DNA from: Lentisphaerae bacterium ADurb.Bin242
GTDB taxonomy: Bacteria > Verrucomicrobiota > Lentisphaeria > Victivallales > UBA1829
DNA length: 64,000 nt
Direction of reading: 5' to 3'
Assembly (NCBI GenBank): GCA_002069785.1
Contig: MWCA01000018.1
Coordinates: forward strand, 1 to 64,000
The notes under the pieces were generated by a model. That model saw only the letters and a list, made by a program, of their open reading frames with translations. It was not told where the DNA came from and ran no database searches. This document shows positions 1 through 9,228 of this stretch, in pieces (position 1 is the first letter of the stretch; the number at the start of each line of letters is the position of its first letter). The position numbers were made by a program, and so were the translations under genes.

Positions 1-1
1 C

Positions 2-238
2 TCCAGCATCCCCGATCCGGCCAAAGGCGAAGCCCTGGTGGTGTTCTACACGAAACTGCCGATGGCTCCGGAAAAGATCATCGAGGAGATGCGCGCCCGC
101 AACATCCCCAACCTCTGGATTCCGAAGGCGTCCAATTTCCATCCGGTCGAAGCGCTTCCCGTGCTCGGCAGCGGCAAGCTGGACCTGGTCGGACTCAAAA
201 AAATCACGGAAGAACTGATTCAAAAACCGGAATCATAA
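2..238 (+). CDS. Acyl-ACP synthetase / acyltransferase C-terminus (5' partial)
   Basis: Only the last 78 residues are inside the window; the frame is open from base 2 and stops at TAA 236-238. The ending contains the pattern LPVLGSGKLDLVGLK, which matches the C-terminal subdomain of AMP-forming acyl-CoA/acyl-ACP synthetases of the Aas type (2-acylglycerophosphoethanolamine acyltransferase/acyl-ACP ligase). The Lys of GSGK corresponds to the conserved adenylation lysine of the ANL superfamily. An Aas enzyme re-acylates lysophospholipid at the inner membrane. Whether the missing N-terminal part carries the acyltransferase domain cannot be seen, so no symbol is given. Confidence 0.7.
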   Translation, partial: SSIPDPAKGEALVVFYTKLPMAPEKIIEEMRARNIPNLWIPKASNFHPVEALPVLGSGKLDLVGLKKITEELIQKPES

Positions 239-316
239 AAACTCCCGGAAACGGCCGTTTTCTTTTTCTTCCAAAGAGATGCGGGCCTCGTTTGAAACCG
301 GGAAAGCGGATTCGAT

Positions 317-1246
317 ATGGATATAGACATGATCGTGAAGGTGATCCTGGCGATCGTCAAAACCTTCTTTTTCTTCGGGATCGGCGCGCTGGCGCTGCGG
401 CTGAAAATGTTCGGCAGTTCCGACCTGGGACCGCTCGGCCGGTTCGCCATCGACCTCCTGATGCCCTTTTTCACCTTCTACAGCATCGTCACCAACTTCG
501 GGGCCGGCGACGCGAAGGCGCTCTGGCAGCTGCCCCTGCTCGGGTTCGGAATCATGCTGTTCGGGATGCTCTGCGGATACGGGCTCCAGTACGGCATGCG
601 CAACCGGACGCCGCGCCGGGCGGCCACGTTCATCCATCTGGCGACGGTCAACAACTACGCGTTTCTGCCGCTGATCCTGCTGGAAAGCCTTTTCGGCATG
701 AAGGCGGTCGCCTACCTTTTCCTGATGAACGTGGGGTCCGCCATCGGCTTCTGGACCTGCGGCATCTTCGCCCTTGTGGGGGGAGGCGACCTCAAGCAGA
801 CCGTCCGGAACATTCTTTCCACGAACATCGCGGCCGTCGCGCTGGCTCTTCTCGTCGTTTTCACGGGAATCCGGGTGCCGGGAACCGCCATGAGCCTGTG
901 CAAAGACGTCGGCGTCATTGCCGTCCCGCTGGCGCTGATCCTGACCGGTGCGGCCATTTTCAGCTCCGGTTCCCGGCTGATGGCCTACCGGTATGACGCG
1001 ATCTATACCCTGCTGACGCGTCTCGTGATCCTTCCGCTCCTGACGATCTTCGTCCTGAAACTGTTTCCGCTGGACCCGCTCACCCGCGACATTTCGATCG
1101 TGGTGTCCCTGATGCCGGCCTCGTGCGCGTCGGCGCTGATCGTCAAGAAGTACGGAGGCTGCGCCGATCTCGCCGGACAGTCCATCTTCATTTCGACGAT
1201 TGCCTCGATCGTCACGATCCCGGTCTTTCTCTGCTTCCTGATGTGA
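317..1246 (+). CDS. AEC (auxin efflux carrier) family transporter
   Basis: A 309-residue polytopic membrane protein made almost entirely of hydrophobic helices (about ten) separated by short loops, as in the AEC/bile-acid:sodium symporter-like superfamily. Typical family features are the N-terminal helix followed by a motif with DLLMPFFTF and a central NYAFLPL segment. Bacterial members usually export or import small carboxylates such as malate, but substrate cannot be read from sequence. The ATG at 317 has a weak GGA six bases upstream; a second ATG at 329 is possible. It lies 78 bases after the acyl-ACP synthetase and faces the next gene, with only 12 bases between the two stops. Confidence 0.8.
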   Translation: MDIDMIVKVILAIVKTFFFFGIGALALRLKMFGSSDLGPLGRFAIDLLMPFFTFYSIVTNFGAGDAKALWQLPLLGFGIMLFGMLCGYGLQYGMRNRTPRRAATFIHLATVNNYAFLPLILLESLFGMKAVAYLFLMNVGSAIGFWTCGIFALVGGGDLKQTVRNILSTNIAAVALALLVVFTGIRVPGTAMSLCKDVGVIAVPLALILTGAAIFSSGSRLMAYRYDAIYTLLTRLVILPLLTIFVLKLFPLDPLTRDISIVVSLMPASCASALIVKKYGGCADLAGQSIFISTIASIVTIPVFLCFLM

Positions 1247-1258
1247 AGCCCCCGGTTT

Positions 1259-2602
1259 TCAGCGCTCGCCGAATTCCCTTTTCAACTGGCGCAGATTCGC
1301 CTGTTCCCTGGTGTCCTTCAAATTTCTTTCCAGCAGCGCCAGTTTGTCATACACCCGTTCGGCCGGAAGTCCGCGCATCAGTTCGAGGCCGAGTTTCCGG
1401 ACCCGTTCCGTATAGGTTTTGGCAATGTTCTTGTTTTCCGGGGCGAAAGCGGCCATTGCCAGCGCGGCGGCGAAAGCGGCCTCGAAGTCTTTGGACTTGC
1501 GGAAGGCCGCCAGATAAGGGGCGATCCGCTGGCGTTCCTTTTCATCCAGTTTCGAGGTGGAGCCCTTTCCGTTGGCGTCCAGCGGAATATACTTGATGGT
1601 TTCGGGCGTCTCGCCCATCCGCATCATCAGGAACATGATGTTGTTCACGGCGTCGTATTCGGGCAGGCCCGTGAATTTGCCCGCGGACTGGAGTTCCCGC
1701 AAAGCCGCCAGCGTTTCCGTATACTGCCGGATGGTCCGGGGTTCTTTCAGGATCTGCTGGAGGTCGGGGACAAGCACCGCTCCCTTTTTCCTGGCGCGAA
1801 AGATATTGACCACGCTGCCCGTATATTCCGGATGTTTCAGGAGACGGCGGTAAAAACTGTCCGAGGCGAGGTAGGGTTCCTCCACCAGAAGCCTCAGTGC
1901 CTGATGCGCGGTGCGGAGGTCCTTGGAGGCGGCAAACTTGATCAGCGCTTTGCCGGCTTCCTCCGAACCGGTCAGCTTGAGGGCGAACAGATGCTGGATG
2001 GGAGGCGTGTTCTCCTCCAGCTGCCAGAGCCTGGCCGACTCGAGAATCAGTGGAACGCACTTGTCCCCGCGGTCGCGGAAGTATTCGACGGCGACCCGGG
2101 AGGTGTACAGCTCGAAGTCGGTCACATTGAGGGCTTTGGCCATGAACGCATCCATATTCTCGCCGCCGGCGAGCTTCATGTGCGCCTGGGTGTTCATGAG
2201 TCTTCCGGCGTCGCTTTTCATATACCAGAAATACCCGCGCCCGCGCCCGAGATACAGAACAAACTGTTTCAGGTCGTTGTCGGGCGTCTCCCAGTTGAAA
2301 ATGTCGACGAAATCCTTGCCGGGATCGATCCCGGTGTCCGGAACGAGCACGATCACGATATACCCCTTCCGGCTCGGGGCGTCCGATTTGATGTCCGGAG
2401 AAACGGAACGCTCCAGGACCACCTTCCAGGCCCACAGGTCGCTGCCGCGCAGGACGGCGCACCGTTCGGACGCGACCTGTTTCCAGTCCGGGAAAGCGAG
2501 TTCGATCTTCTTGAGGGTATCGGAGTCCGGCTGCGGCGGGATAGCGGCCCGAAGAGAAATTCCCAGACAGAAGAAAAGACAGAAAAGAAAACGGAGTCTC
2601 AT
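1259..2602 (-). CDS. Exported protein of unknown function
   Basis: 447 residues starting with a clear Sec signal peptide (MRLRFLFCLFFCLGISLRAA, cleavage near residue 20). The mature part is soluble, rich in Leu, Ala, Lys and Arg in its C-terminal half and probably mostly helical, with possible HEAT-like helical pairs around residues 200-300; I do not recognise a named family. The ATG has GAGGAAC seven bases upstream. It begins 18 bases after the dnaE stop on the same strand, so it is probably co-transcribed with dnaE, but there is no evident functional tie to replication. It would act in the periplasm. Confidence 0.75.
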   Translation of the reverse strand: MRLRFLFCLFFCLGISLRAAIPPQPDSDTLKKIELAFPDWKQVASERCAVLRGSDLWAWKVVLERSVSPDIKSDAPSRKGYIVIVLVPDTGIDPGKDFVDIFNWETPDNDLKQFVLYLGRGRGYFWYMKSDAGRLMNTQAHMKLAGGENMDAFMAKALNVTDFELYTSRVAVEYFRDRGDKCVPLILESARLWQLEENTPPIQHLFALKLTGSEEAGKALIKFAASKDLRTAHQALRLLVEEPYLASDSFYRRLLKHPEYTGSVVNIFRARKKGAVLVPDLQQILKEPRTIRQYTETLAALRELQSAGKFTGLPEYDAVNNIMFLMMRMGETPETIKYIPLDANGKGSTSKLDEKERQRIAPYLAAFRKSKDFEAAFAAALAMAAFAPENKNIAKTYTERVRKLGLELMRGLPAERVYDKLALLERNLKDTREQANLRQLKREFGER

Positions 2603-2620
2603 AAAAAGTTCCTCTTTTTT

Positions 2621-5600
2621 TCAGTTTTGCGATTCGCTTTCCTGCGCCTCTTTCCAGGCGGGACGTTCAAACTTCGCACGCGGCGCGGGCACCGTATCGT
2701 CCGTTTTCACACGCCAGCGTTTCTCGCCGAAGAGGTTCTGCATGGATTGAAGAAGTTCCTGCGTGACTTTCACCCGGTAGCGGGCCGAAGCCTCGATGAA
2801 CACATTGCCGCCCGTCAGCGTGCGGATGCACAGAATCAGCCTGGTTTTGGTCCCCGGATGCTTTCCGATGAGTTTGAGGAGGTCCTTGAGACGCGCCGGC
2901 TCGTCGGAGGACTCATTGAGATGGATGTGGAGCTCCTCGCTGTATTTTTCAAGGGCTTCGTCCAGGGGAATGATTTTCTCCGCGGTAATGCTGACCGGAG
3001 AAGCCTCATCGGCTTTCCGGGTCAGGCCGATGACGAAAACCGGCGTCACGTCCGGAAGGGAGCCGCCTTCGTTTTTCGTCTGGCGGTTCACCTCGTCCCG
3101 GTGGATCAGCTCCTTGCAGGACTCATAGGTGCGGGAATACGCCAGCACCTCGATGGAGGCGGTCAGGTCCTCGAACTGGAGGATGCCGAAAAGCCGGTTG
3201 TCCTTTTTGCTGATCTTCCGGGCGACGCTCTTGATCATGCCGCCGACCCGCACCCCGACGTCGCCGGCCCCTTCGGTAATCTTCGCGACGGACTGGGTCG
3301 AGAACGCCTTGAAGTATTCCGCGTATTTCGCAATGGGGTGGCCGGAGACGTAGAAGCCGAGAAGCTCCTTTTCCCGGGCAAGGATTTCGGATTCGCTGAA
3401 CTCGGGGATGTCGGGCGGGGGCACGTCGCCGAAGCCGGAGTCTTCGAAATCGGCCAGCATGTCGAAAAGGTTGCCCTGGCCCATCTCCTTGTCGCGGCGG
3501 CGGCTGTTGGCGGACTGGATGGAGCTCTCGATGATCGCCACCAGCTGGGAGCGCTTGAGCCCGAAGGAGTCCATGGCGCCCGCGCGGATGAGATTCTCGG
3601 AACTCTTCGTGTTCAGCACGCCTCCGGTCCGTTCAAGGAGATCGCTGAGACTTTTGAAATCGCCCTCCCTGGCACGCGCCTCCAGAATGGCCTGGGAGGC
3701 GTTCTGCCCGAATCCCTTGATTGCCCCGAGGCCGAAACGGATGGCGCCGTTGTCGACGGTGAAGTTCACATCGCTTCGGTTGACGTCCGGGGGAAGGATC
3801 TGAATGCCCGATTCGCGGCAGGCGTTGATCAGGAAGGTGATCTTGTCGGCCTTGTCCAGTTCGCTGGAAAGCACGGCGGCGAAGAATTCGGGCTTGTAAT
3901 TCGCCTTGAGGTAAGCGGTCTGGTAAGAGATCACGGCATAGGCGGCGCTGTGGGATTTGTTGAAGCCGTATCCGGCGAATTTCTTGATCTTCTCCCAGAT
4001 CTGGTCGGCCAGTTTTCCGTCGATCCGGTTGGTTTTCGCACAGCCCTCGACGAATTTGGCGTGCTGGTATTCCATGTCCTTGATCTTCTTTTTTCCGATG
4101 GCGCGGCGGAGGATGTCGGCCTGGCCGAGCGAGAATCCGGCCAGCGCCTGGACGACTTGCATGATCTGCTCCTGATAGAGCATGATTCCGTAGGTTTCGT
4201 TGAGAATGGGTTCCATGAGCGGATGGTCGTATTCGATCTGACGCCCCTGGACCTTGCGGCTGACGAAGTCCGGAATGAATTCCATGGGACCGGGCCGGTA
4301 GATCGCCAGGAGGGCGCTGATATGGTCGATGGACTCCACCTTGAACTTGCGGCAGAGGTCCTGCATGCCGCCGGATTCCAGCTGGAACACCGCGATGGTG
4401 TCGCCGTTGTTGAGAAGCTGGAACGTGGCCGGATCGTCGAGGGGAATCTTGTCGAGGTCCAGATCGATGCCGCGGCTTTTCTTGATATTCCGGAGCGTGT
4501 CGTCGATGACGGTCAGGGTGCGGAGCCCGAGGAAGTCCATCTTCAGAAGCCCCACTTCTTCGCAGAGAGGCGCGGTATACTGGGTGATGACTTCGTTGTT
4601 TGCGCCGCGTCCGAGCGGAATGACTCCTGCCAGCGGATGGTCGCAGATGATGACGCCCGCGGCATGGATTCCCATGTTCCGGTTCAGGCCCTCCAGCGGC
4701 TTGGCCTCGTTGAAGATTTCCTGGACCCACGGTTCCTGCCGGATCAGTTCCTGAAGCTCGGAGGACTCCTTGATCGCTTTGGCGAGCGTCATTTTCGGAT
4801 CGTTGGGAATGCGCTTGGTGATCTTGTCCCCTTCGGAAGGGGTGCGCCCGAGGATCCGGGCGATGTCCTTGATGGCATTTTTCGCTTTCAGGGTCCCGTA
4901 GGTGCCGATCTGCGACACGCAGTCCTTGCCGTATTTCCGGGTCACATACTGGATGACTTCTTCACGGCGTCTTTCGCAGAAGTCAATGTCGAAGTCGGGA
5001 GGGGAAACCCGGTCCGGATTGAGGAAGCGCTCGAAGAAGAGCTTGTAGCGGATCGGGTCGATGTCGGTGATGCCGGTCAGGAAAGCGACCAGGCTTCCGG
5101 CGCCGGAGCCGCGTCCGGGCCCGACCGGAATCCCGGTCTCCTTGGCGGCGTTGATGAAGTCCCAGACCACCAGGAAATAGCTGTCGTAGTTGGTTTTGTG
5201 GATAATTCCCAGTTCATAATCCATGCGCTCCAGCTTGAGTTTCGCGTCCTCCTCATGGGCCTTGTCCGGATGCAGCGGATCGTATCCGTAGCGCTTCGGG
5301 AATCCCTTGATGCAGAGCTCCCGGAGCATGTCGGTCTGGGTGGTGCCTTCGGGGACATGGTACACCGGATAGTGGTTCTTGTATTCGATCTTCACCTCGC
5401 AGCGCTCGGCAATGCGGAGAGTGTTGGCGACCGCCTCGGGAATCTCCTGAAAGAGAAGCTTCATCTCGTCGGCATTCTTGAAATAGAACTCGTCGGAGGA
5501 CATCCGCATGCGGCGGGCCTCCTCATAGGTCGCGTGGGTCTGGATGCACAGCATCAGGTCGTGGGGACGCGCATGCTCCTTTTTGAGGTAATGGACGTCG

Positions 5601-6259
5601 TTGGTGGCCACCAGCGGGATTCCGGACTCTCTGGAAAGCTTGACGAATTCGCGGTTGATTTTTTTCTGTTCCTCCATGCCGTGGTCCATCACTTCCAGGA
5701 AGAAATTTTCCTTCCCGAAGATGTCCACATATTCCTGGAGCGCCTTGCGGGCGGCCGCATAGTTTTCATACAGGATGCGGTTGGCGACCTCCCCCTGGAT
5801 GCAGGCGCTCAAGGCGATCAGCCCTTTGCTGTGGGCGGCCAGGAACTCCTTGTCGACGCGCGGCTTGTAGTAGAAGCCGTTCGTGTGCGCCTCGGAGATG
5901 ACGCGGCAGAGGTTTTCGTAGCCTTCGTTGTTTTCGGCCAGCAGGATGAGGTGATAGCCCTTGATGTGGGGAATCTCCGGACGGCGGTCCGTCCGCGTGG
6001 TGGGGGAAATATAGGTCTCGGTCCCGACGATGGGCTTGATTCCGGTGTCCTGGAAAGCGTTCTGGAATTCCACGGCTCCGCCCAGCACGCCGTGGTCGGT
6101 GATCGCCACGGCGGGCATTTCAAACTCTTTGGCCAGCGTGACGATGTCGACCTTGCCTTCCCGTTCCTCGGGTTTGAGCTTCGACCAGGAGATGGCGCAG
6201 GCGCCGTCCAGCAGACTGTAGTCCGTATGTAAATGAAGATGCACGAAATCGGATGGCAT
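2621..6259 (-). CDS. dnaE: DNA polymerase III subunit alpha
   Basis: The replicative polymerase, 1212 residues, close to the usual DnaE1 length. In order: a PHP domain (residues 1 to about 270, opening with HLHLHTDYSLLDG and keeping the TDH, TET, MDH and TNDVH metal-type motifs), the polymerase core with GPGRGSGAGSL and the catalytic triad PDFDIDF near residue 422, a helix-hairpin-helix region, and an OB-fold/C-terminal part that binds clamp and tau. The frame is open for 58 further codons upstream, but ATG 6259 begins the conserved MPSDFVHLH start and has AAGGAAAGG upstream; the extension is unconserved. The near-complete PHP metal site could support PHP-based proofreading, as known for some bacterial DnaE proteins; that is inference. 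Confidence 0.97.
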   Translation of the reverse strand: MPSDFVHLHLHTDYSLLDGACAISWSKLKPEEREGKVDIVTLAKEFEMPAVAITDHGVLGGAVEFQNAFQDTGIKPIVGTETYISPTTRTDRRPEIPHIKGYHLILLAENNEGYENLCRVISEAHTNGFYYKPRVDKEFLAAHSKGLIALSACIQGEVANRILYENYAAARKALQEYVDIFGKENFFLEVMDHGMEEQKKINREFVKLSRESGIPLVATNDVHYLKKEHARPHDLMLCIQTHATYEEARRMRMSSDEFYFKNADEMKLLFQEIPEAVANTLRIAERCEVKIEYKNHYPVYHVPEGTTQTDMLRELCIKGFPKRYGYDPLHPDKAHEEDAKLKLERMDYELGIIHKTNYDSYFLVVWDFINAAKETGIPVGPGRGSGAGSLVAFLTGITDIDPIRYKLFFERFLNPDRVSPPDFDIDFCERRREEVIQYVTRKYGKDCVSQIGTYGTLKAKNAIKDIARILGRTPSEGDKITKRIPNDPKMTLAKAIKESSELQELIRQEPWVQEIFNEAKPLEGLNRNMGIHAAGVIICDHPLAGVIPLGRGANNEVITQYTAPLCEEVGLLKMDFLGLRTLTVIDDTLRNIKKSRGIDLDLDKIPLDDPATFQLLNNGDTIAVFQLESGGMQDLCRKFKVESIDHISALLAIYRPGPMEFIPDFVSRKVQGRQIEYDHPLMEPILNETYGIMLYQEQIMQVVQALAGFSLGQADILRRAIGKKKIKDMEYQHAKFVEGCAKTNRIDGKLADQIWEKIKKFAGYGFNKSHSAAYAVISYQTAYLKANYKPEFFAAVLSSELDKADKITFLINACRESGIQILPPDVNRSDVNFTVDNGAIRFGLGAIKGFGQNASQAILEARAREGDFKSLSDLLERTGGVLNTKSSENLIRAGAMDSFGLKRSQLVAIIESSIQSANSRRRDKEMGQGNLFDMLADFEDSGFGDVPPPDIPEFSESEILAREKELLGFYVSGHPIAKYAEYFKAFSTQSVAKITEGAGDVGVRVGGMIKSVARKISKKDNRLFGILQFEDLTASIEVLAYSRTYESCKELIHRDEVNRQTKNEGGSLPDVTPVFVIGLTRKADEASPVSITAEKIIPLDEALEKYSEELHIHLNESSDEPARLKDLLKLIGKHPGTKTRLILCIRTLTGGNVFIEASARYRVKVTQELLQSMQNLFGEKRWRVKTDDTVPAPRAKFERPAWKEAQESESQN

Positions 6260-6302
6260 CGGAACGTTCCTTTCCTTGCAGTTGAAAAACATTGATCCAA
6301 GT

Positions 6303-6331
6303 ATCATATATCGGATTGTTGGATTTGTCCA
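6303..6331 (-). promoter_or_regulatory. Sigma-70-type promoter for dnaE
   Basis: On the reverse strand TGGACA (-35, 6331-6326) and TATGAT (-10, 6308-6303) are separated by 17 bases, each one mismatch from consensus. It lies about 45 bases upstream of the dnaE ATG, giving a short leader, and supports the choice of ATG 6259 because the upstream in-frame extension would lie across the promoter. Confidence 0.65.
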
Positions 6332-6449
6332 GAAGAAAGCGCAAAGTATTTCAAAAAAAGAGCGGGAATTTCCGGGAGGCCTATTCCTTCCGGAAAAGCG
6401 GAAAACCGGCGTGCGGAAGGAAAAATTCGGCAAAAATCATGGAAATTCC

Positions 6450-6477
6450 TTGAAAAAGAAAGGATTTGTGATAGAGT
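6450..6477 (+). promoter_or_regulatory. Possible promoter for the structured RNA upstream of prs
   Basis: TTGAAA at 6450-6455 and TAGAGT at 6472-6477 with a 16-base spacer. The -10 matches only four of six consensus bases. Initiation would fall near 6484, at the start of the hairpin-rich stretch. Confidence 0.4.
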
Positions 6478-6483
6478 AAATGA

Positions 6484-6644
6484 ATCCCGATATGGGAGCC
6501 TTGATCCAGAGATGGATTCAACGCCGCCCGGCTTTGACCGGAAACTGTGTTTTCGCAGTGCGGCCGGCCCGAAAGGTTCTGCAATGACGGGAAGCGTCTG
6601 GTATCCGGCAGTGTCCGTTGCATTTTGAAACGCTTCCTTTTTTG
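6484..6644 (+). ncRNA. Candidate structured small RNA or prs leader
   Basis: A gene-free stretch with several hairpins: TCCCgataTGGGA at its start, TTGATCC paired with GGATTCAA, and CTGTGttttCGCAG flanked by CCGG/CCGG. It ends with GGAAGCGT (6590-6597) pairing perfectly with ACGCTTCC (6630-6637) followed by TTTTTTG, which resembles an intrinsic terminator with an unusually long 32-base loop. No coding frame explains it. It does not match 6S (the two ends do not pair), SRP, tmRNA or RNase P signatures I know. It may be an independent RNA or an attenuated leader of prs, whose start is 110 bases further on. The rest of the 6260-6754 gap shows nothing else beyond the two promoters. Confidence 0.35.
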
Positions 6645-6754
6645 TTTTTCCTTCGGTTCCGATTGCATCCGTCTCTCCGCGGGGTTTCCGTGTCCTGAAA
6701 AAATGAAAATAATATTCATCAGCACAATGAAATTCATTACCAAGGCGAGGAGTG

Positions 6755-7753
6755 ATGCAGGGTATGGACGAGTATTGTTACGGGTATGCCAGAGATATCC
6801 GGCTATTCAGCGGAACCGCAAATCCGGCGCTGTCGGCGGCAATTGCGCGCCACATGGGCATGGAACTTGGGCACGTGAATGTCGAACGGTTCCCGGACGG
6901 CGAGATTTTCGTGCAGTACCGGGATCAGCTCCGGACGGCGGATGTATTCATCATCCAGCCGACCTGCAACCCGCCGAACGAAAATATCATGGAACTGCTG
7001 ATCATGCTCGACGCCGCCCGCCGCGCCTCCGCGGCGCGGATCACGGCGGTCATTCCGTTTTTCGGATACGCCCGGCAGGACCGCAAGGACCGTCCGCGCG
7101 TGCCGATCACGGCCAAGCTGGTGGCCAATCTCCTGACGGTCGCCGGGGCGAACCGCGTGCTGACCATGGACCTTCATGCGCAGCAGATCCAGGGCTTCTT
7201 CGACATCCCCGTGGATCATCTCTACGCGGCGCCCGTGATGCTTCCCTATCTGCGCGACCACCTGAAAATCAATGAAGAAGCGGTCATTGTCTCGCCCGAC
7301 TCCGGCAGCGTGAAGATGGCGCACTCCCTCGCAGACCGCCTGAACTGCGGTTTTGCCGTCGTCGCCAAACGCCGGGTCAACGCCACCACGGTGGAATCCT
7401 CTCATCTGGTGGGCGACGTCCGCGACCGCGACTGCGTGATCTGCGATGACCTGACCACCACGGCCGGAACTCTCTGCGCGGCCGCCGAGCTTCTCAAGCG
7501 CGAAGGCGCCAAAAAGGTGTATGCGGTCGTCTCCCACTGTCTCCTGACGGAACCCGCGCGGGAGCGTCTCCAGAAAAGCGCGATCGAGGAACTCATCACG
7601 ACCAATTCCGTCCCGCAGCACGATTCCCCGGACAGCCGCGTCCGGGCGCTCTGCATCGCCCCGCTGATGGCCAACGCCATCCGCCGGATCCACACCGGCG
7701 AATCGGTTTCCTGTCTCTTTCAGGTGAATCCTCCCGAGGATTTGCTTTTTTAA
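6755..7753 (+). CDS. prs: Ribose-phosphate pyrophosphokinase
   Basis: Converts ribose 5-phosphate and ATP to PRPP, the precursor for purines, pyrimidines, His, Trp and NAD. The 332-residue product shows the family order: RDIRLFSGTANPAL at the N-terminus, RFPDGE, the flexible loop YARQDRKDRPR, DLHAQQIQGFFDIPVDHL, and the PRPP-binding DLTTTAGT motif (CDDLTTTAGT). Starts at GTG 6752, ATG 6755 and ATG 6764 are all in frame. GAGGAG at 6747-6752 is best spaced for 6764, while AAGG at 6742-6745 fits 6755, so the true start is uncertain by three codons. It heads the block running to dnaB. PRPP made here would also feed hisG and the purF-like gene elsewhere in this window. Confidence 0.96.
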   Translation: MQGMDEYCYGYARDIRLFSGTANPALSAAIARHMGMELGHVNVERFPDGEIFVQYRDQLRTADVFIIQPTCNPPNENIMELLIMLDAARRASAARITAVIPFFGYARQDRKDRPRVPITAKLVANLLTVAGANRVLTMDLHAQQIQGFFDIPVDHLYAAPVMLPYLRDHLKINEEAVIVSPDSGSVKMAHSLADRLNCGFAVVAKRRVNATTVESSHLVGDVRDRDCVICDDLTTTAGTLCAAAELLKREGAKKVYAVVSHCLLTEPARERLQKSAIEELITTNSVPQHDSPDSRVRALCIAPLMANAIRRIHTGESVSCLFQVNPPEDLLF

Positions 7754-7799
7754 CGGAACAAGACGTAACATTGCATAACCAGTGTAAGGAAGGTAAGAA

Positions 7800-8507
7800 A
7801 TGGCAAAACAAAAACATGTGTTGAACGTGGTCACACGTTCGGAAACCGGCAAGAGAGCGGTCAAACGCCTGCGCGCCGCGGGGCACATCCCGGCGGTCGT
7901 CTACGGCAAAGGCGCTCCGGCCAAAACGTTCTATTTCGCCGCGGCGGAATGGGAAATGCTCCAGAAATTTGAACTGAACCTGATCTCCCTCAAGGAAGGC
8001 GAAAACGAAGTGCTCGCCCTCGTCAAGGAAGTGCAGAACGATTTCATCCGCGGGAAAGTCAAACACGTGGATTTCCTCGAAATCCGCCGCGACGAAGTCA
8101 TTCGCACGGTGGTCCGGGTCCATCCGGGACATACGGCTCCGGCCGGAGCCTCCATGGGAGGAATCCTCGAACAGGCCATTCACGAAATCGAAGTGGAATG
8201 CCTGCCGGACGCCCTTCCCGAAACGCTGGAAGTCGATGTCTCCGCGCTCCAGCTGGGCGGCTCGCTCCACATCGGTGAGCTTCCCATGCCCGAGGGCGTG
8301 AAAGCGATATCCGATCCGGAACTGGTCGTTTTCCATGTGATGGATACCTCCAAGGTGGTGGAAGAAGAAGCCGCCGCCTCAACCGAGGAAGCTCCCGCCG
8401 AACCGGAAGTGGTCGGAGCCAAGGAGAAGGCTGAAAAGGCCGCGGCCGCTGCGGCTGCCGCGGGGGAAGATTCCAAGAAGAAACCGGAAGAATCCAAGAA
8501 AAAGTAA
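7800..8507 (+). CDS. rplY: 50S ribosomal protein L25 (CTC form)
   Basis: 235 residues, matching the long two-domain CTC form of L25 that binds 5S rRNA. The N-terminal L25 domain (about 1-95) has the typical beginning with RSETGKRAVKRLRAAGHIPAVVYG, followed by the TL5-type domain (about 100-185) with LEVDVSALQLGGSLHIGEL. The last 45 residues are a low-complexity tail of Glu, Ala and Lys, common in this family. AAGGAAGG precedes the ATG. It sits 46 bases after prs and shortly before pth, an arrangement (prs-rplY-pth) conserved in many bacteria. Confidence 0.95.
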   Translation: MAKQKHVLNVVTRSETGKRAVKRLRAAGHIPAVVYGKGAPAKTFYFAAAEWEMLQKFELNLISLKEGENEVLALVKEVQNDFIRGKVKHVDFLEIRRDEVIRTVVRVHPGHTAPAGASMGGILEQAIHEIEVECLPDALPETLEVDVSALQLGGSLHIGELPMPEGVKAISDPELVVFHVMDTSKVVEEEAAASTEEAPAEPEVVGAKEKAEKAAAAAAAAGEDSKKKPEESKKK

Positions 8508-8561
8508 CATCAGGGAGAATGGGCCTGTGCGGAGACGCCGGCAGGCCTGGAGAGTGCAGCG

Positions 8562-9200
8562 ATGGGAAGCGCCGGAAATGATCTGGGAAACTGCGTGCTG
8601 ATCGCGGGTCTTGGAAATCCCGGCGCGGAATATGCCGGCACAAGGCACAACATCGGGTTCATGGTGCTCGACAGGCTGGCGGAACATCTGCCGAAGAAAA
8701 ATTTTGAAGAGGTTCACGGGTGTTCCTCCCGCTATTTGAGAGGGACATATGCGGGCAGGCCGCTGTTCCTGCAGAAACCGGAAACCTTCATGAATCTGAG
8801 CGGGGAAGCGGTCGCCGCACTGATGAGGCGCGAAGAGATCGATCCCCGGGAGCTTCTGGTCGTGTATGACGACATGGATCTGGAACTCGGACGTCTCCGG
8901 ATCCGGGAAAGAGGCTCCTGCGGAGGGCACAACGGAATCCGCTCCATCATCGAGCATCTGGGAACGGACTCGTTTCCGAGGCTCCGGGTGGGGATCGGGC
9001 ACCGCAAGGACGGGAACGGCGTGGATCACGTGCTTTCCCCCTTCGAGCCGGAGGAACAAGCCGTTCTGGAAAAAGTGCTCTCCGCGGCATCCGACGCTCT
9101 GATCCTGATTCTGAGGCGCGGAATCAAACAGGCTATGAATTCATACAATCCGCTGGATTTTTCGGCGGAGCCCGGACAAACGGAAGAAGAAAACCGTTAA
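8562..9200 (+). CDS. pth: Peptidyl-tRNA hydrolase
   Basis: Releases peptides from peptidyl-tRNAs that drop off ribosomes. The 212-residue protein shows the Pth signature GLGNPG near residue 18, then YAGTRHNIGF with the catalytic His, the KPETFMNLSG motif, and YDDMDLELGRLRIR with the catalytic Asp followed by GGHNGIRSI. GGAGAG lies upstream of the ATG. The N-terminus carries about ten residues before the conserved core. A GGCCTG/CAGGCC hairpin (8524-8548) lies between rplY and this gene just before the ribosome binding site and may affect translation. Cytoplasmic. Confidence 0.96.
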   Translation: MGSAGNDLGNCVLIAGLGNPGAEYAGTRHNIGFMVLDRLAEHLPKKNFEEVHGCSSRYLRGTYAGRPLFLQKPETFMNLSGEAVAALMRREEIDPRELLVVYDDMDLELGRLRIRERGSCGGHNGIRSIIEHLGTDSFPRLRVGIGHRKDGNGVDHVLSPFEPEEQAVLEKVLSAASDALILILRRGIKQAMNSYNPLDFSAEPGQTEEENR

Positions 9201-9228
9201 CAACATAAAAACACCAGGAGGTGTGAAC

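Noticed and set aside
1832-6232. A 1466-codon open frame on the forward strand over dnaE
   Set aside because: It is antisense to a complete, well-conserved dnaE. High GC keeps the opposite frame free of stops, and its sequence shows no domain and odd composition.
6484-6644. 6S RNA or SRP RNA upstream of prs
   Set aside because: The two ends do not pair as in 6S RNA, and the SRP loop signature is absent.
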